This document shows, one piece after another, positions 1 to 7,503 of a stretch of 64,000 nt of DNA. This DNA is from Bisbaumannia sp015645095 (GTDB lineage Bacteria > Pseudomonadota > Gammaproteobacteria > Pseudomonadales > Halomonadaceae). Both the position numbers and the translations under genes were made by a program. The notes under the pieces were generated by a model, which was not told the DNA's origin, ran no database searches, and saw only the letters and a list, made by a program, of their open reading frames with translations. The DNA is taken from contig CP141893.1 of the NCBI GenBank assembly GCA_036871055.1, forward strand, positions 2,294,001-2,358,000, in the 5' to 3' direction. Each line of letters begins with the position of its first letter. Position 1 is the first letter of the stretch.

Positions 1-1008
1 GCCCAGCTCGGCGCGCACCCGGGGGATCTCCTCGAACACCTCCTGGATCCGCGACAGGGCATTCTGCTCGCGCAGCTGGTTGGCCAGGTTGGACATCATG
101 CCGCCGGGGATCTGGTTGAGCTGCACACCGATATCCTCCCGGGTGAACTCGCTCTCGAAGCGGGCATATTGGGCGCGCGCCTCGCGCAGGGCATCACCGA
201 CCCGGCGAATCGCCGCCAGATCCAGACCGGTGTCCTGGGGCGTGCCCTGCAGGGCCGCTACCAGCGCCTCGCTGGCCGGGTGACTGGTGCCACCGGCGAA
301 GGCGCCGCTGCAGGTATCCAGGTGGCGACAGCCGGCCTCCACCGCCTTGAGGTGACACATGGCGGCGAGCCCCGAGGTGGCGTGGGTATGCAGGTGCACC
401 GGCACCTCCAGGGCATCGACCAGGGCCGCCACCAGCTCGTAGGTGGCGTAGGGGGTGAGCAGCCCCGCCATGTCCTTGATGGCGATGGAGTCGGCGCCCA
501 TGGCCACCAGTTGCTTGGCATCCGCGACGAAGCTGGCCCGATCGTGGACCGGGCTCACCGTGTAGCAGAGCGCCGCCTGGGCATGCTTGCCGCTGGCCTT
601 GACCGCGGCCAGGGGCACCTCCAGGTTGCGGAAGTCGTTCAGGGAGTCGAAGAGGCGGAAGATATCGATGCCCCCCGCCGCGGCCCGGGCCACGAAGGCC
701 TCCACCACGTCGTCGGCATAGTGGCGATAGCCCACCAGGTTCTGGCCCCGCAGCAGCATCTGCAATGGCGTCCTGGGCAGCGCCGCCTTCAAGCGGTGCA
801 GCCGCTCCCAGGGATCCTCCTTGAGAAAGCGCACGCAGGCATCGAAGGTCGCCCCGCCCCACACCTCCAGGGCGTGGTAACCGATGGCATCCAGTTCGGG
901 ACAGGCCGGCAGCATGTCCTCGGTGCGCAGGCGGGTGGCAATCAGCGACTGGTGGCCGTCGCGCAGCACCACTTCGGTGAGCCGTACCGGGTCGTTCGAT
1001 TCACTCAT
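1..1008 (-). CDS. pycB: Pyruvate carboxylase subunit B / oxaloacetate decarboxylase alpha-like (partial)
   Basis: The N-terminal 336 codons are present; the 3' part, which should hold the biotinyl domain, lies off the left edge. The protein starts MSESNDPVRLTEVVLRDGHQ, and the LRDGHQSL segment (residues 15-22) is the metal-binding start of the HMGL-like carboxyltransferase TIM barrel. This domain moves carboxyl groups between biotin and pyruvate or oxaloacetate. The gene lies 13 bp downstream of a biotin carboxylase subunit on the same strand, and a LysR gene lies beyond that. This is the layout of the two-subunit pyruvate carboxylase of Pseudomonas, so an anaplerotic role in the cytoplasm is more likely than a sodium-pumping decarboxylase, and no beta or gamma membrane subunit is visible. 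The exact reaction is inferred from context. Confidence 0.88.
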   Translation of the reverse strand, partial: MSESNDPVRLTEVVLRDGHQSLIATRLRTEDMLPACPELDAIGYHALEVWGGATFDACVRFLKEDPWERLHRLKAALPRTPLQMLLRGQNLVGYRHYADDVVEAFVARAAAGGIDIFRLFDSLNDFRNLEVPLAAVKASGKHAQAALCYTVSPVHDRASFVADAKQLVAMGADSIAIKDMAGLLTPYATYELVAALVDALEVPVHLHTHATSGLAAMCHLKAVEAGCRHLDTCSGAFAGGTSHPASEALVAALQGTPQDTGLDLAAIRRVGDALREARAQYARFESEFTREDIGVQLNQIPGGMMSNLANQLREQNALSRIQEVFEEIPRVRAELG

Positions 1009-1021
1009 TCTCTGTAGGTCC

Positions 1022-2425
1022 TTAGAGGCCGGCATGGGCGGCGATGGCGGCGGCGATCACCAGGGCCACCTCCTCCGGATGGCGTTTGCTCGAGTAGTCG
1101 AGCAGCTCCGGGTGGGCGGCCAGGAAGCCGGTGTCGAAGTGCCCTTCGCGCAGCGCCGGGTGACGCAGTATCTCTTCGTAATAGGCCGCCGTGGTCTTGA
1201 TGCCCTGTAGGCGCATGTCATCCAGGGCGCGTACCGCCCGATTGAGGGTCTCCTCCCAGGTCATGCCCCAGACGATCAGCTTCAGGCAGAGGGTATCGAA
1301 GTGGGGCGGCACCCGGTAGCCGGTATGGATGGCGGTGTCGACCCGCACCCCGGGGCCGCCGGGGGCATAGTAGCGGGTGATGCGCCCGAAGGAGGGCAGG
1401 AAGTCGTTCTTGGGGTCCTCGGCATTGATGCGGCACTGGATGGCATAGCCGTGGTGGCGGATATCCTCCTGGCGGAAGGCCAGCTTGTGGCCGGCGGCGA
1501 GGCGGATCTGCTCGCGGACGATATCCACCCCGGTGACCGCCTCGGTGACGGTGTGCTCCACCTGGATGCGCGGGTTCATCTCCATGAAATAGATCTCGTT
1601 GCCACGCACCAGAAATTCCACGGTGCCGGCGTTCTCGAAGCCCACCGCGGTGGCCGCCTGGATCGCCAGCTCGCCCATGTAGGCCCGCTGCTCCGGGGTC
1701 AGCCGCGGACTGGGGGCCACCTCGATCAGCTTGCGATTACGCCGCTGCAACGAACAGTCCCGCTCGAAGAGGTGGATCACCCCACCATGCCGGTCGGCGA
1801 GCACCTGCACCTCGATATGCTGGGCCGCGGCGATGCACTTCTCCAGGTAGAGCTCGGTCTCGCCGCTCTCCTCGGGCAGGGTTTCCCAGGCCCGGGTCAG
1901 CTGGACGGCGTCATCACAGCGGCGCAGGCCGCGTCCGCCGCCGCCGCGCAGGGTCTTGAGCATCACCGGGTAACCCAGGCCATCGGCCAGCGCCCGGGCC
2001 TCGTCGAGGCCGGTCAGGGCCGCCATGGCACCGGGGGTGATGGGGATACCGGCGCCATGCATGACGCCCCGCGCCGCCACCTTGTCGCCGAGGGCGGCAA
2101 TGGCCTCGCTGTCGGGCCCGATGAAGACGATGCCCGCCTCGGTGCAGATTCGGGCGAACTCGGCATTCTCGGCCAGGAAGCCGTAACCGGGGTGGATGGC
2201 GTCACAGCCGGTCTCCCGGGCCAGGTCCACCAGGCGCCGCGGATCCAGGTAGCCGGCCAGGGGGTCGTCGCCGACGAAGTAGGCCTCGTCGGCGCGCTTC
2301 ACGTGCAGGGCGAAGCGGTCCGGCTCGGTATAGATGGCCACCGAGCGAATGCCCATCTCGGCACAGGCCCGCTCGATGCGCACTGCGATCTCGCCGCGAT
2401 TGGCAATCAACAACTTCGTGAACAC
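1022..2425 (-). CDS. pycA: Pyruvate carboxylase subunit A (biotin carboxylase, AccC-like)
   Basis: A 467-residue biotin carboxylase with the ATP-grasp fold. The N-terminal FTKLLIANRGEIAVRI signature is present, with a glycine-rich ATP loop GGGGRGLR at residues 161-168 and the EMNPRIQVEH active-site segment at 282-291. It carboxylates biotin on the partner subunit using ATP and bicarbonate. It resembles AccC, but sits in an operon with the carboxyltransferase subunit (13-bp gap) rather than with accB, so pyruvate carboxylase is the better call. The start is GTG, chosen because GGAGG lies 4 nt upstream and the conserved MFTKLL N-terminus begins there. The divergent LysR gene is the probable regulator. 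Confidence 0.88.
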   Translation of the reverse strand: MFTKLLIANRGEIAVRIERACAEMGIRSVAIYTEPDRFALHVKRADEAYFVGDDPLAGYLDPRRLVDLARETGCDAIHPGYGFLAENAEFARICTEAGIVFIGPDSEAIAALGDKVAARGVMHGAGIPITPGAMAALTGLDEARALADGLGYPVMLKTLRGGGGRGLRRCDDAVQLTRAWETLPEESGETELYLEKCIAAAQHIEVQVLADRHGGVIHLFERDCSLQRRNRKLIEVAPSPRLTPEQRAYMGELAIQAATAVGFENAGTVEFLVRGNEIYFMEMNPRIQVEHTVTEAVTGVDIVREQIRLAAGHKLAFRQEDIRHHGYAIQCRINAEDPKNDFLPSFGRITRYYAPGGPGVRVDTAIHTGYRVPPHFDTLCLKLIVWGMTWEETLNRAVRALDDMRLQGIKTTAAYYEEILRHPALREGHFDTGFLAAHPELLDYSSKRHPEEVALVIAAAIAAHAGL

Positions 2426-2560
2426 GAGGCCTCCAGGGTTGCGTCCATGACGGGCATGGGGAAGACTGTGCCCGCGGCCAGGCCGAGTCCAGGGCCCCGG
2501 CCCAACCCTTTAACCTAGCCGGGCCGGAACCAATAGAAAAGCCGTATTTTTTTTGCCAAC

Positions 2561-2580
2561 CTATAAGTCAGGACTTATAG
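2561..2580. promoter_or_regulatory. Perfect palindrome in pycA-lysR intergenic region, likely LysR operator
   Basis: CTATAAGTC-AG-GACTTATAG is a perfect 9-bp inverted repeat with a 2-bp centre. It contains a T-N11-A core typical of LysR-type sites. It lies 18 bp before the LysR start and 136 bp before pycA, so it could serve both autorepression and activation of pycA. The binding protein is inferred from position. Confidence 0.6.
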
Positions 2581-2597
2581 CTAGCGGAAGCGCAACC

Positions 2598-3581
2598 ATG
2601 TCACGTCCCAGTCTGCTCAACCGCCTGACCTTTCGTCAGCTGCAGGTGTTCCAGGCGGTCTACCGCCAGCAGTCCTATTCCCGCGCGGCGGAGCAGCTCG
2701 GCTTGACGCAACCGGCGGTCAGCGCCCAGATTCGCCAGCTCGAGCAGGTGCTGGAACAACCGCTGTTCAAGTATGCCGGCAAGACCCTGCATATCCTGCC
2801 CGCCGCCGACGCCCTCTCGGCCTCGGTACAGGCGATCTTCGGCCAGGTCTCGAGCCTGCAGATGGAGCTCTCGGAGCTGGCCGGCACCATTCGCGGCGAG
2901 CTCAACCTGGCGGCGGTCTCCACCGCCCAGTATGTGGTGCCGCATATCCTGGCGCGCTTTCGCGCCCGCTACCCGGAGGTTCAGGTACGGCTGCGGGTGT
3001 GCAACCGCGGCCAGGCCCTGGAGCGCCTGGCGGAGCGCCGCGACGACCTGGTGATCATGGGCATGGTGCCCAGCGACCCCAACCTGGCCTTTATGCCGAT
3101 CCTCGACAACGAGCTGATACCGGTGGTCTGGCCGGGCCACCCCCTGCTCGCCGCCAAGGCACCGACCCTCGACGATTTCGCCCACCACTATGTGCTGATG
3201 CGCGAACCGGGCTCCGGGGCACGCACGGCCTTCGAGGAGTTCGCCGCCCGGGAGCGGGTCTCGCTCTCGCATACCATCGAGCTGGGCACCAACGAGGCGA
3301 TCAAGCAGGGGGTCATGGCGCACCTGGGAGTGGCGGTGCTGCCGCGCCTGGCGGTGCAGCTGGAGATCGCCTCGGGACTGCTCGCCTCACCGCGCCTGCC
3401 GGGCTTCCCGCTGCGCCGCTCCTGGTGCACGGTACACCCCAAGGACAGGCCCCCCTCCCCGGTCACCGAACTCTTCCTGCGCTTCGTGCGGGAGATCCTG
3501 CCGGAGCTCAACACCCATTTCCAGGCCCCCCTGACGCCCATGCCGGGCCACGACGTCGCCTGCCTGCCGCTGAAATCCTGA
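2598..3581 (+). CDS. LysR-family transcriptional regulator of the pyruvate carboxylase operon
   Basis: A 327-residue LysR-type regulator. The N-terminal winged helix-turn-helix covers about residues 11-68 (LTFRQLQVFQAVYRQQSYSR, then AAEQLGLTQPAVSAQIRQLE), followed by a periplasmic-binding-protein-like effector domain to about residue 300. I chose ATG 2598 because GGAAG lies 7 nt upstream. The open frame extends 15 codons further upstream, but that would put the palindromic operator inside the coding region. It is divergent from pycA-pycB, the arrangement seen for the Pseudomonas two-subunit pyruvate carboxylase, so it probably controls that operon. The effector molecule cannot be told from the sequence. 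Confidence 0.85.
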   Translation: MSRPSLLNRLTFRQLQVFQAVYRQQSYSRAAEQLGLTQPAVSAQIRQLEQVLEQPLFKYAGKTLHILPAADALSASVQAIFGQVSSLQMELSELAGTIRGELNLAAVSTAQYVVPHILARFRARYPEVQVRLRVCNRGQALERLAERRDDLVIMGMVPSDPNLAFMPILDNELIPVVWPGHPLLAAKAPTLDDFAHHYVLMREPGSGARTAFEEFAARERVSLSHTIELGTNEAIKQGVMAHLGVAVLPRLAVQLEIASGLLASPRLPGFPLRRSWCTVHPKDRPPSPVTELFLRFVREILPELNTHFQAPLTPMPGHDVACLPLKS

Positions 3582-3590
3582 TGCGCCTTA

Positions 3591-3731
3591 GAGGGTGTTT
3601 ACAAATGTCACGAGCGATGGCCAGGTAAGGCGAAATCAGTCGAAAAAGCGGAGTTTACGAGGGGGTAAATGAGCATTTTGAGACTGATTTCAACGCCGCA
3701 TGGCCTAGCGCAGTAGTTTGTAAACACCCTC
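3591..3731. mobile_element. MITE-like palindromic element with 15-bp terminal inverted repeats
   Basis: The ends are exact 15-bp inverted repeats: GAGGGTGTTTACAAA at 3591-3605 and TTTGTAAACACCCTC at 3717-3731. The element is flanked on both sides by TTA (3588-3590 and 3732-3734), which looks like a 3-bp target duplication. Inside, GAAATCAGTC pairs with GACTGATTTC, and TTTAC pairs with GTAAA near the centre, so all 141 bp can fold into one long imperfect hairpin. It has no open frame of its own. The features fit a miniature inverted-repeat transposable element, perhaps moved by an IS5-type transposase, but no parent element is in the window. Confidence 0.65.
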
Positions 3732-3899
3732 TTATCGTGGACGCCTAAGTGGCCGGCCTGTGCCAGTTCGGCGCGGCTGTGGTAAATTACCGGCCTGCAA
3801 TCCATCGGGTCACCGGCCCGCCCAGCTTGGTCCCACCCCGGGCGACCAGCGGCGCAGCGCCCGGCCCTGGCAGCCGCCCAGCGGAGGAGCTCACCCCTT

Positions 3900-4952
3900 A
3901 TGAACGACGACACCTCGAAACCGATCTCCAGCGGCGCCAAGTTCCGCACCGAGCACGGCTTCACCGCCATCAAGGACGGCATCAAGCAGCGCCGCCAGGA
4001 GGGCGAGGGCCCCGACCTGGGGCGCAAGCCCAAGTGGCTGCGCGCCCAGATCCCCGGCGGCGAGCGTTTCGAGGCGGTCAAACGCAACGTCAGCGAGCAC
4101 CGCCTGAGCACCGTCTGCGCCGAGTCCCACTGCCCCAACATGGGCGAGTGCTGGAGCAATGGCACGGCGACCATCATGCTGATGGGCTCGGTATGTACCC
4201 GCGCCTGCCGCTTCTGCGCCGTGGACACCGGCAACCCCAAGGGCTGGCTGGACGCCGAGGAACCGGCCAATACCGCCGAGTCAGTGGAACTGATGGGGCT
4301 GCGCTATATCGTGCTGACCTCGGTGGATCGCGACGACCTGGAGGACGGTGGCGCCTCCCACTATGCGGCCTGTATCCGTGCCATCAAGGCCAACACCCCC
4401 GAGGTGGTGGTGGAAGCCTTGACCCCGGACTTCGACGGCGTCCACGCCGCCATCGAGCAGGTGGTGGACTCGGGCCTGGAGGTCTTCGCCCAGAACGTCG
4501 AGACCGTGGAACGCCTCACCGAGCGGGTCCGCGATCCCCGCGCCGGCTACCGCAAGACCCTGGACGTGCTGGCCCATGCCAAGCGCCACAAGCCCGAGGT
4601 ACTCACCAAGACCAGCCTGATGCTGGGTCTCGGCGAGACCGAGGAGGAGATCCTCGCCACCTTCGACGACCTGCGAGAGATCGGCGTGGATATCGTTACC
4701 CTGGGCCAGTACCTGCGCCCGACCCGCAACCACCTGCCGGTGGAGCGCTACGTCACCCCCGAGGAGTTCGAGCGCTACCGCCGGATCGGCCTGGAGAAGG
4801 GCTTTATGGAGGTGGCCTCGGGCCCGCTGGTGCGCTCCAGCTACCGCGCCGACCGGGTGTTCGAGAAAAACAACCTGGGCCTGGCCGCCCCCGCCGAGGT
4901 ACCCGGGCAGACCCCCGATCCCAATCGGATCGAGGCGGTCAACGTGGGGTAA
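3900..4952 (+). CDS. lipA: Lipoyl synthase (radical SAM)
   Basis: A 350-residue radical SAM enzyme that inserts two sulfurs into octanoyl chains on lipoyl domains. Both iron-sulfur clusters are visible: the auxiliary cluster Cys73, Cys78 and Cys84 (CAESHCPNMGEC) and the radical SAM cluster Cys99, Cys103 and Cys106 (CTRACRFC). The C-terminal RSSYRAD motif supplies the conserved serine ligand. Length is normal for the family. GGAGGAG lies upstream of ATG 3900. It faces lipB, which makes the octanoyl-protein substrate, across a strong terminator, so the two genes are convergent rather than in one operon. Heptamer repeats begin just after its stop codon. Confidence 0.97.
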   Translation: MNDDTSKPISSGAKFRTEHGFTAIKDGIKQRRQEGEGPDLGRKPKWLRAQIPGGERFEAVKRNVSEHRLSTVCAESHCPNMGECWSNGTATIMLMGSVCTRACRFCAVDTGNPKGWLDAEEPANTAESVELMGLRYIVLTSVDRDDLEDGGASHYAACIRAIKANTPEVVVEALTPDFDGVHAAIEQVVDSGLEVFAQNVETVERLTERVRDPRAGYRKTLDVLAHAKRHKPEVLTKTSLMLGLGETEEEILATFDDLREIGVDIVTLGQYLRPTRNHLPVERYVTPEEFERYRRIGLEKGFMEVASGPLVRSSYRADRVFEKNNLGLAAPAEVPGQTPDPNRIEAVNVG

Positions 4953-4953
4953 C

Positions 4954-4988
4954 GCTGGAAGCTGGAAGCTGGAAGCTGGAAGCTGGAA
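4954..4988 (+). repeat. Five tandem GCTGGAA heptamers after lipA
   Basis: Five perfect copies of GCTGGAA run from 4954 to 4988 and begin 1 bp after the lipA stop codon. The same heptamer occurs four times at 18779-18806, again immediately after a stop codon. The function is unknown. Confidence 0.9.
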
Positions 4989-5008
4989 GATAGCCTGAGC
5001 TGAATATG

Positions 5009-5045
5009 GCCAGTGACAAGGAAAGTCCTTGTCACTGGCTTTTTT
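5009..5045 (+). terminator. Rho-independent terminator of lipA
   Basis: The stem GCCAGTGACAAGGA pairs perfectly with TCCTTGTCACTGGC around an AAG loop and is followed by six T residues at 5040-5045. It lies between convergent lipA and lipB, with the T run on the plus strand. Confidence 0.92.
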
Positions 5046-5060
5046 CGATCTGGCAAGGGC

Positions 5061-5711
5061 CTAGGCGGAGTCCAGGGTCCTGCCCAGTTCGCTGGCCAGA
5101 CAAAAGGCCAGGCGCTCCCCCACCGTCGCCACGTCCGGACAGTCGTCCACCAGATCCGCCAGGCGGGTCATGGCCATGCCGGCGTAACCGCAGGGGTTGA
5201 TGCGCTGGAAGGGCGAGAGATCGCCGTCGACGTTCAGCGCCACGCCGTGGAAACTGCTGCCGCGGCGGATCCTCAGCCCCAGGGAGGCGATCTTGTCATC
5301 GCCCACATAGACGCCGGGGGCATCGGGGCGCGCCCGGGCCTCGACGCCCAGCTCGGCGAGCAGGGCAATCACCGCCTGCTCCAGGGCCGTCACCAGGTCG
5401 CGCACGCCGAGGCCGGCGCGACGCACATCGATCAACGGATAGAGCACCACCTGTCCCGGCCCGTGATAGGTGACCTGGCCACCCCGATCACTCTGCACCA
5501 CGGGAATGTCCCCGGGCATCAGCAGATGCTCGGGCTTGCCCGCCCGCCCCTGGGTAAAGACCGGGTCGTGCTCCACCAGCCAGAACTGGTCGGGGGTCTC
5601 GGCGTCGCGCCGGTCGGTGAAGTCGCGCATCGCCTGCCACACCGGCTCATAGGGGCGTCGGCCGAGGCGATGAAATTCGATGGACGGCAGCAGGGCCGGA
5701 GTGGACGCCAT
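5061..5711 (-). CDS. lipB: Octanoyltransferase (lipoyl(octanoyl) transferase)
   Basis: A 216-residue LipB that moves octanoyl from acyl carrier protein to lipoyl domains of dehydrogenase complexes. The signature DRGGQVTYHGPGQ lies at residues 75-87. The acyl-accepting Cys174 is in the PCGYAG motif, and catalytic Lys140 is in DDKIASLG. The ATG at 5711 overlaps the ybeD stop in a TGATG junction, so translation is probably coupled. A GTG one codon earlier (5714) is an alternative. It belongs to the minus-strand ybeD-lipB group downstream of dacC, as in many gammaproteobacteria. Confidence 0.95.
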   Translation of the reverse strand: MASTPALLPSIEFHRLGRRPYEPVWQAMRDFTDRRDAETPDQFWLVEHDPVFTQGRAGKPEHLLMPGDIPVVQSDRGGQVTYHGPGQVVLYPLIDVRRAGLGVRDLVTALEQAVIALLAELGVEARARPDAPGVYVGDDKIASLGLRIRRGSSFHGVALNVDGDLSPFQRINPCGYAGMAMTRLADLVDDCPDVATVGERLAFCLASELGRTLDSA

Positions 5712-6016
5712 CACACCACCATATGCACGCGGCCGGTGGCCTTGAGGGCGGTGAACAGGCGCTGCAGGTGGGCCTCGCCTTCGGCGGTGATGGTCAGGCG
5801 CACCGACTGGAAGCGGCCGTTGCGGCTGTCCACCACCTGAATGCTGGTGCGGTCGAAGCCCGGTGCATGGGTCTCGACGATGGCCACCACGGTCGCGCGA
5901 AAGTCGTCGGCGGCGTCGCCGACGATCTTCAGCGGGTAGTCACAGGGGAATTCGACCTTGGGACGCGCCGCGCCGCCAGGGGCCTGGCGCAGGTCACGCA
6001 GGGAGTTGTCGCTCAT
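5711..6016 (-). CDS. ybeD: YbeD/DUF493 family regulatory-fold protein
   Basis: A 101-residue protein with an ACT-like DUF493 fold, recognised from FPCDYPLKIVGDAADDF, the central GRFQSVRLTITAE strand and the C-terminal GRVHMVV end. It sits between dacC and lipB exactly as E. coli ybeD does and shares a TGATG junction with lipB. The molecular role of this family is not established; a regulatory or binding role in lipoate metabolism is only guessed from neighbours. The open frame continues 20 codons upstream, but the conserved start is MSDNSL at 6016. No strong ribosome-binding site is visible. Confidence 0.85.
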   Translation of the reverse strand: MSDNSLRDLRQAPGGAARPKVEFPCDYPLKIVGDAADDFRATVVAIVETHAPGFDRTSIQVVDSRNGRFQSVRLTITAEGEAHLQRLFTALKATGRVHMVV

Positions 6017-6018
6017 GA

Positions 6019-6051
6019 GGAATACTCGACGCAAGTCATGTCCGAGTATTC
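6019..6051. promoter_or_regulatory. Inverted repeat just upstream of ybeD
   Basis: GAATACTCG and CGAGTATTC form a 9-bp dyad separated by about 14 bp, ending 3 bp before the ybeD start. It could be an operator or a 5' leader hairpin that masks the weak ribosome-binding site. No protein partner is evident. Confidence 0.4.
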
Positions 6052-6120
6052 TACTCAACCTATCCCCTGCCACCAAGGGAGCGTTGAGGCAGGGCTATCG
6101 CAGTTAACACGCTTTCACGG

Positions 6121-6237
6121 GGCTAACCTGAGGACAGGCCATCGCGGGGCGCTGTGAACCCCTCCCTGGGCGCTACCGATGCCATCCCTGGCATAGGACC
6201 CCCGCTCCGGCCTGTCCCCAGCGCCCCTTAGCCATTT
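6121..6237 (+). repeat. 117-bp dispersed hairpin repeat, copy 1
   Basis: This stretch between ybeD and dacC matches the reverse complement of 21671-21787 at roughly 88 percent by eye. It carries outer inverted ends GGGGCGCTG and CAGCGCCCC and a central hairpin ATGCCA-tccc-TGGCAT. The central stem differs in sequence between the two copies but still pairs. It has no coding frame. Confidence 0.8.
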
Positions 6238-6271
6238 CCATCGGGGGCGGTGGGGCTCAGGAACTCAAGGA

Positions 6272-7462
6272 TCAGCTAAAGAAACCGCTGATAAACTGGC
6301 GAATGGCGTCCAGCAGGCGCTTGAACAAGCCGCCCTGCTCCACCGGCTCCAGGGCCACCAGGGGGCGTTCGGCCACCACCTCGTCGCCCAGTACCACCTG
6401 GAGAGTACCGACCCGCTCGCCGGCGGCCACCGGGGCATTGATGGCGTCGGGCAGGCTCAGCCGGGCATTGAGGCCCTCGTTGCGCGCACGGGGCACGGTG
6501 GCCCACAGCGCGCCGTCGACACCCAGGCTCAGCTCATCCACCTCGCCACCCCAGATGCGCGGGGTAGCGACGACCTCATCCTCCTCATACACCTTGAGGG
6601 TCTCGTAATAGCGGAAGCCGTAGCTGAGCAGCTTCTGGGTCTCCTGGGCCCGTGCCTCTTCGGAGGCGGTGCCCATCACCACCGAGATCAGCCGCATGCC
6701 ATCACGCTCGGCGGAAGCGACCAGGCAGTAGCCGGCCTCGCTGGTGTGGCCGGTCTTGAGGCCATCCACCGAAGGATCGCGCCACAGCAGGCGATTGCGA
6801 TTGGGCTGACGAATGCCGTTATAGGTGAAGTAGCGCTCCGAGTAGACCGCGTAGTGCTCGGGGTAGTCGTTGATGATGTAGCGGGAGAGCAGCGCCATGT
6901 CTCGGGCCGAAGAGTAGTGATCGGCATCCGGCAGGCCGGTGGCATTGACGAAGTTGGTGTTGTGCATGCCCAGGCGGGTAGCGTGCTGGTTCATCAGGTC
7001 GGCGAAGGGACGCTCGCCACCGGCCAGGTGCTCGGCCACGGCGACGCTGGCATCGTTGCCGGACTGGATGATGATGCCGTAGAGCAGATCATGGATGGAG
7101 ACCTGGGTCCCCACCTCGACGAACATCTTCGAGCCCCCGGTGCGCCAGGCGCGCTCGCTGATGGTCACCGGATCCTCCATGGCGATATTGCCCTGATCGA
7201 GCTCCCGCTCCACCAGGTAGGCGGTCATCAGCTTGGTGAGGCTGGCCGGCGGCAGGCGCTCGTCGGCGTTGTGCTCCACCAGCACCTCGCCGCTGTTGGC
7301 ATCCATCAGGATCCAGGAGCTGGCGGCCAGTTGGGGCGGGGCCGGAATCATGGTCTGGGGCGTCGGCTGCTGGGCCTGGGCCGACAGGCTCAGGGTAGCG
7401 ACACAGAGCAACAGGGTGCCGAGCAGGCGCCGCAGCGGCAAACGAAGTGACAACTGGCTCAT
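6272..7462 (-). CDS. dacC: D-alanyl-D-alanine carboxypeptidase (PBP5/6 family)
   Basis: A low-molecular-weight penicillin-binding protein of 396 residues that trims the terminal D-Ala from peptidoglycan pentapeptides in the periplasm. A signal peptide ends near AQA-QQ (residue 30). The three active-site motifs are present: SLTK at 74-77, SGN at 134-136 and KTG at 236-238. The C-terminus (LFKRLLDAIRQFISGFFS) is an amphipathic helix that would anchor it to the inner membrane. I chose ATG 7462 because it gives a clean signal peptide; in-frame starts at 7477 and 7489 are possible and none has a strong ribosome-binding site. It continues the rlpA-mltB-rodA-mrdA wall-synthesis group. Confidence 0.93.
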   Translation of the reverse strand: MSQLSLRLPLRRLLGTLLLCVATLSLSAQAQQPTPQTMIPAPPQLAASSWILMDANSGEVLVEHNADERLPPASLTKLMTAYLVERELDQGNIAMEDPVTISERAWRTGGSKMFVEVGTQVSIHDLLYGIIIQSGNDASVAVAEHLAGGERPFADLMNQHATRLGMHNTNFVNATGLPDADHYSSARDMALLSRYIINDYPEHYAVYSERYFTYNGIRQPNRNRLLWRDPSVDGLKTGHTSEAGYCLVASAERDGMRLISVVMGTASEEARAQETQKLLSYGFRYYETLKVYEEDEVVATPRIWGGEVDELSLGVDGALWATVPRARNEGLNARLSLPDAINAPVAAGERVGTLQVVLGDEVVAERPLVALEPVEQGGLFKRLLDAIRQFISGFFS

Positions 7463-7503
7463 AGGGCGATATCTCATCGATAAATACATGGGGAAGACAA
7501 TCG

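Noticed and set aside
4954..4988. Heptamer array as a possible CRISPR
   Set aside because: The 7-bp units are contiguous with no spacers.
3749..4993. Arg/Pro-rich plus-strand frame overlapping lipA
   Set aside because: Out-of-frame shadow of lipA.
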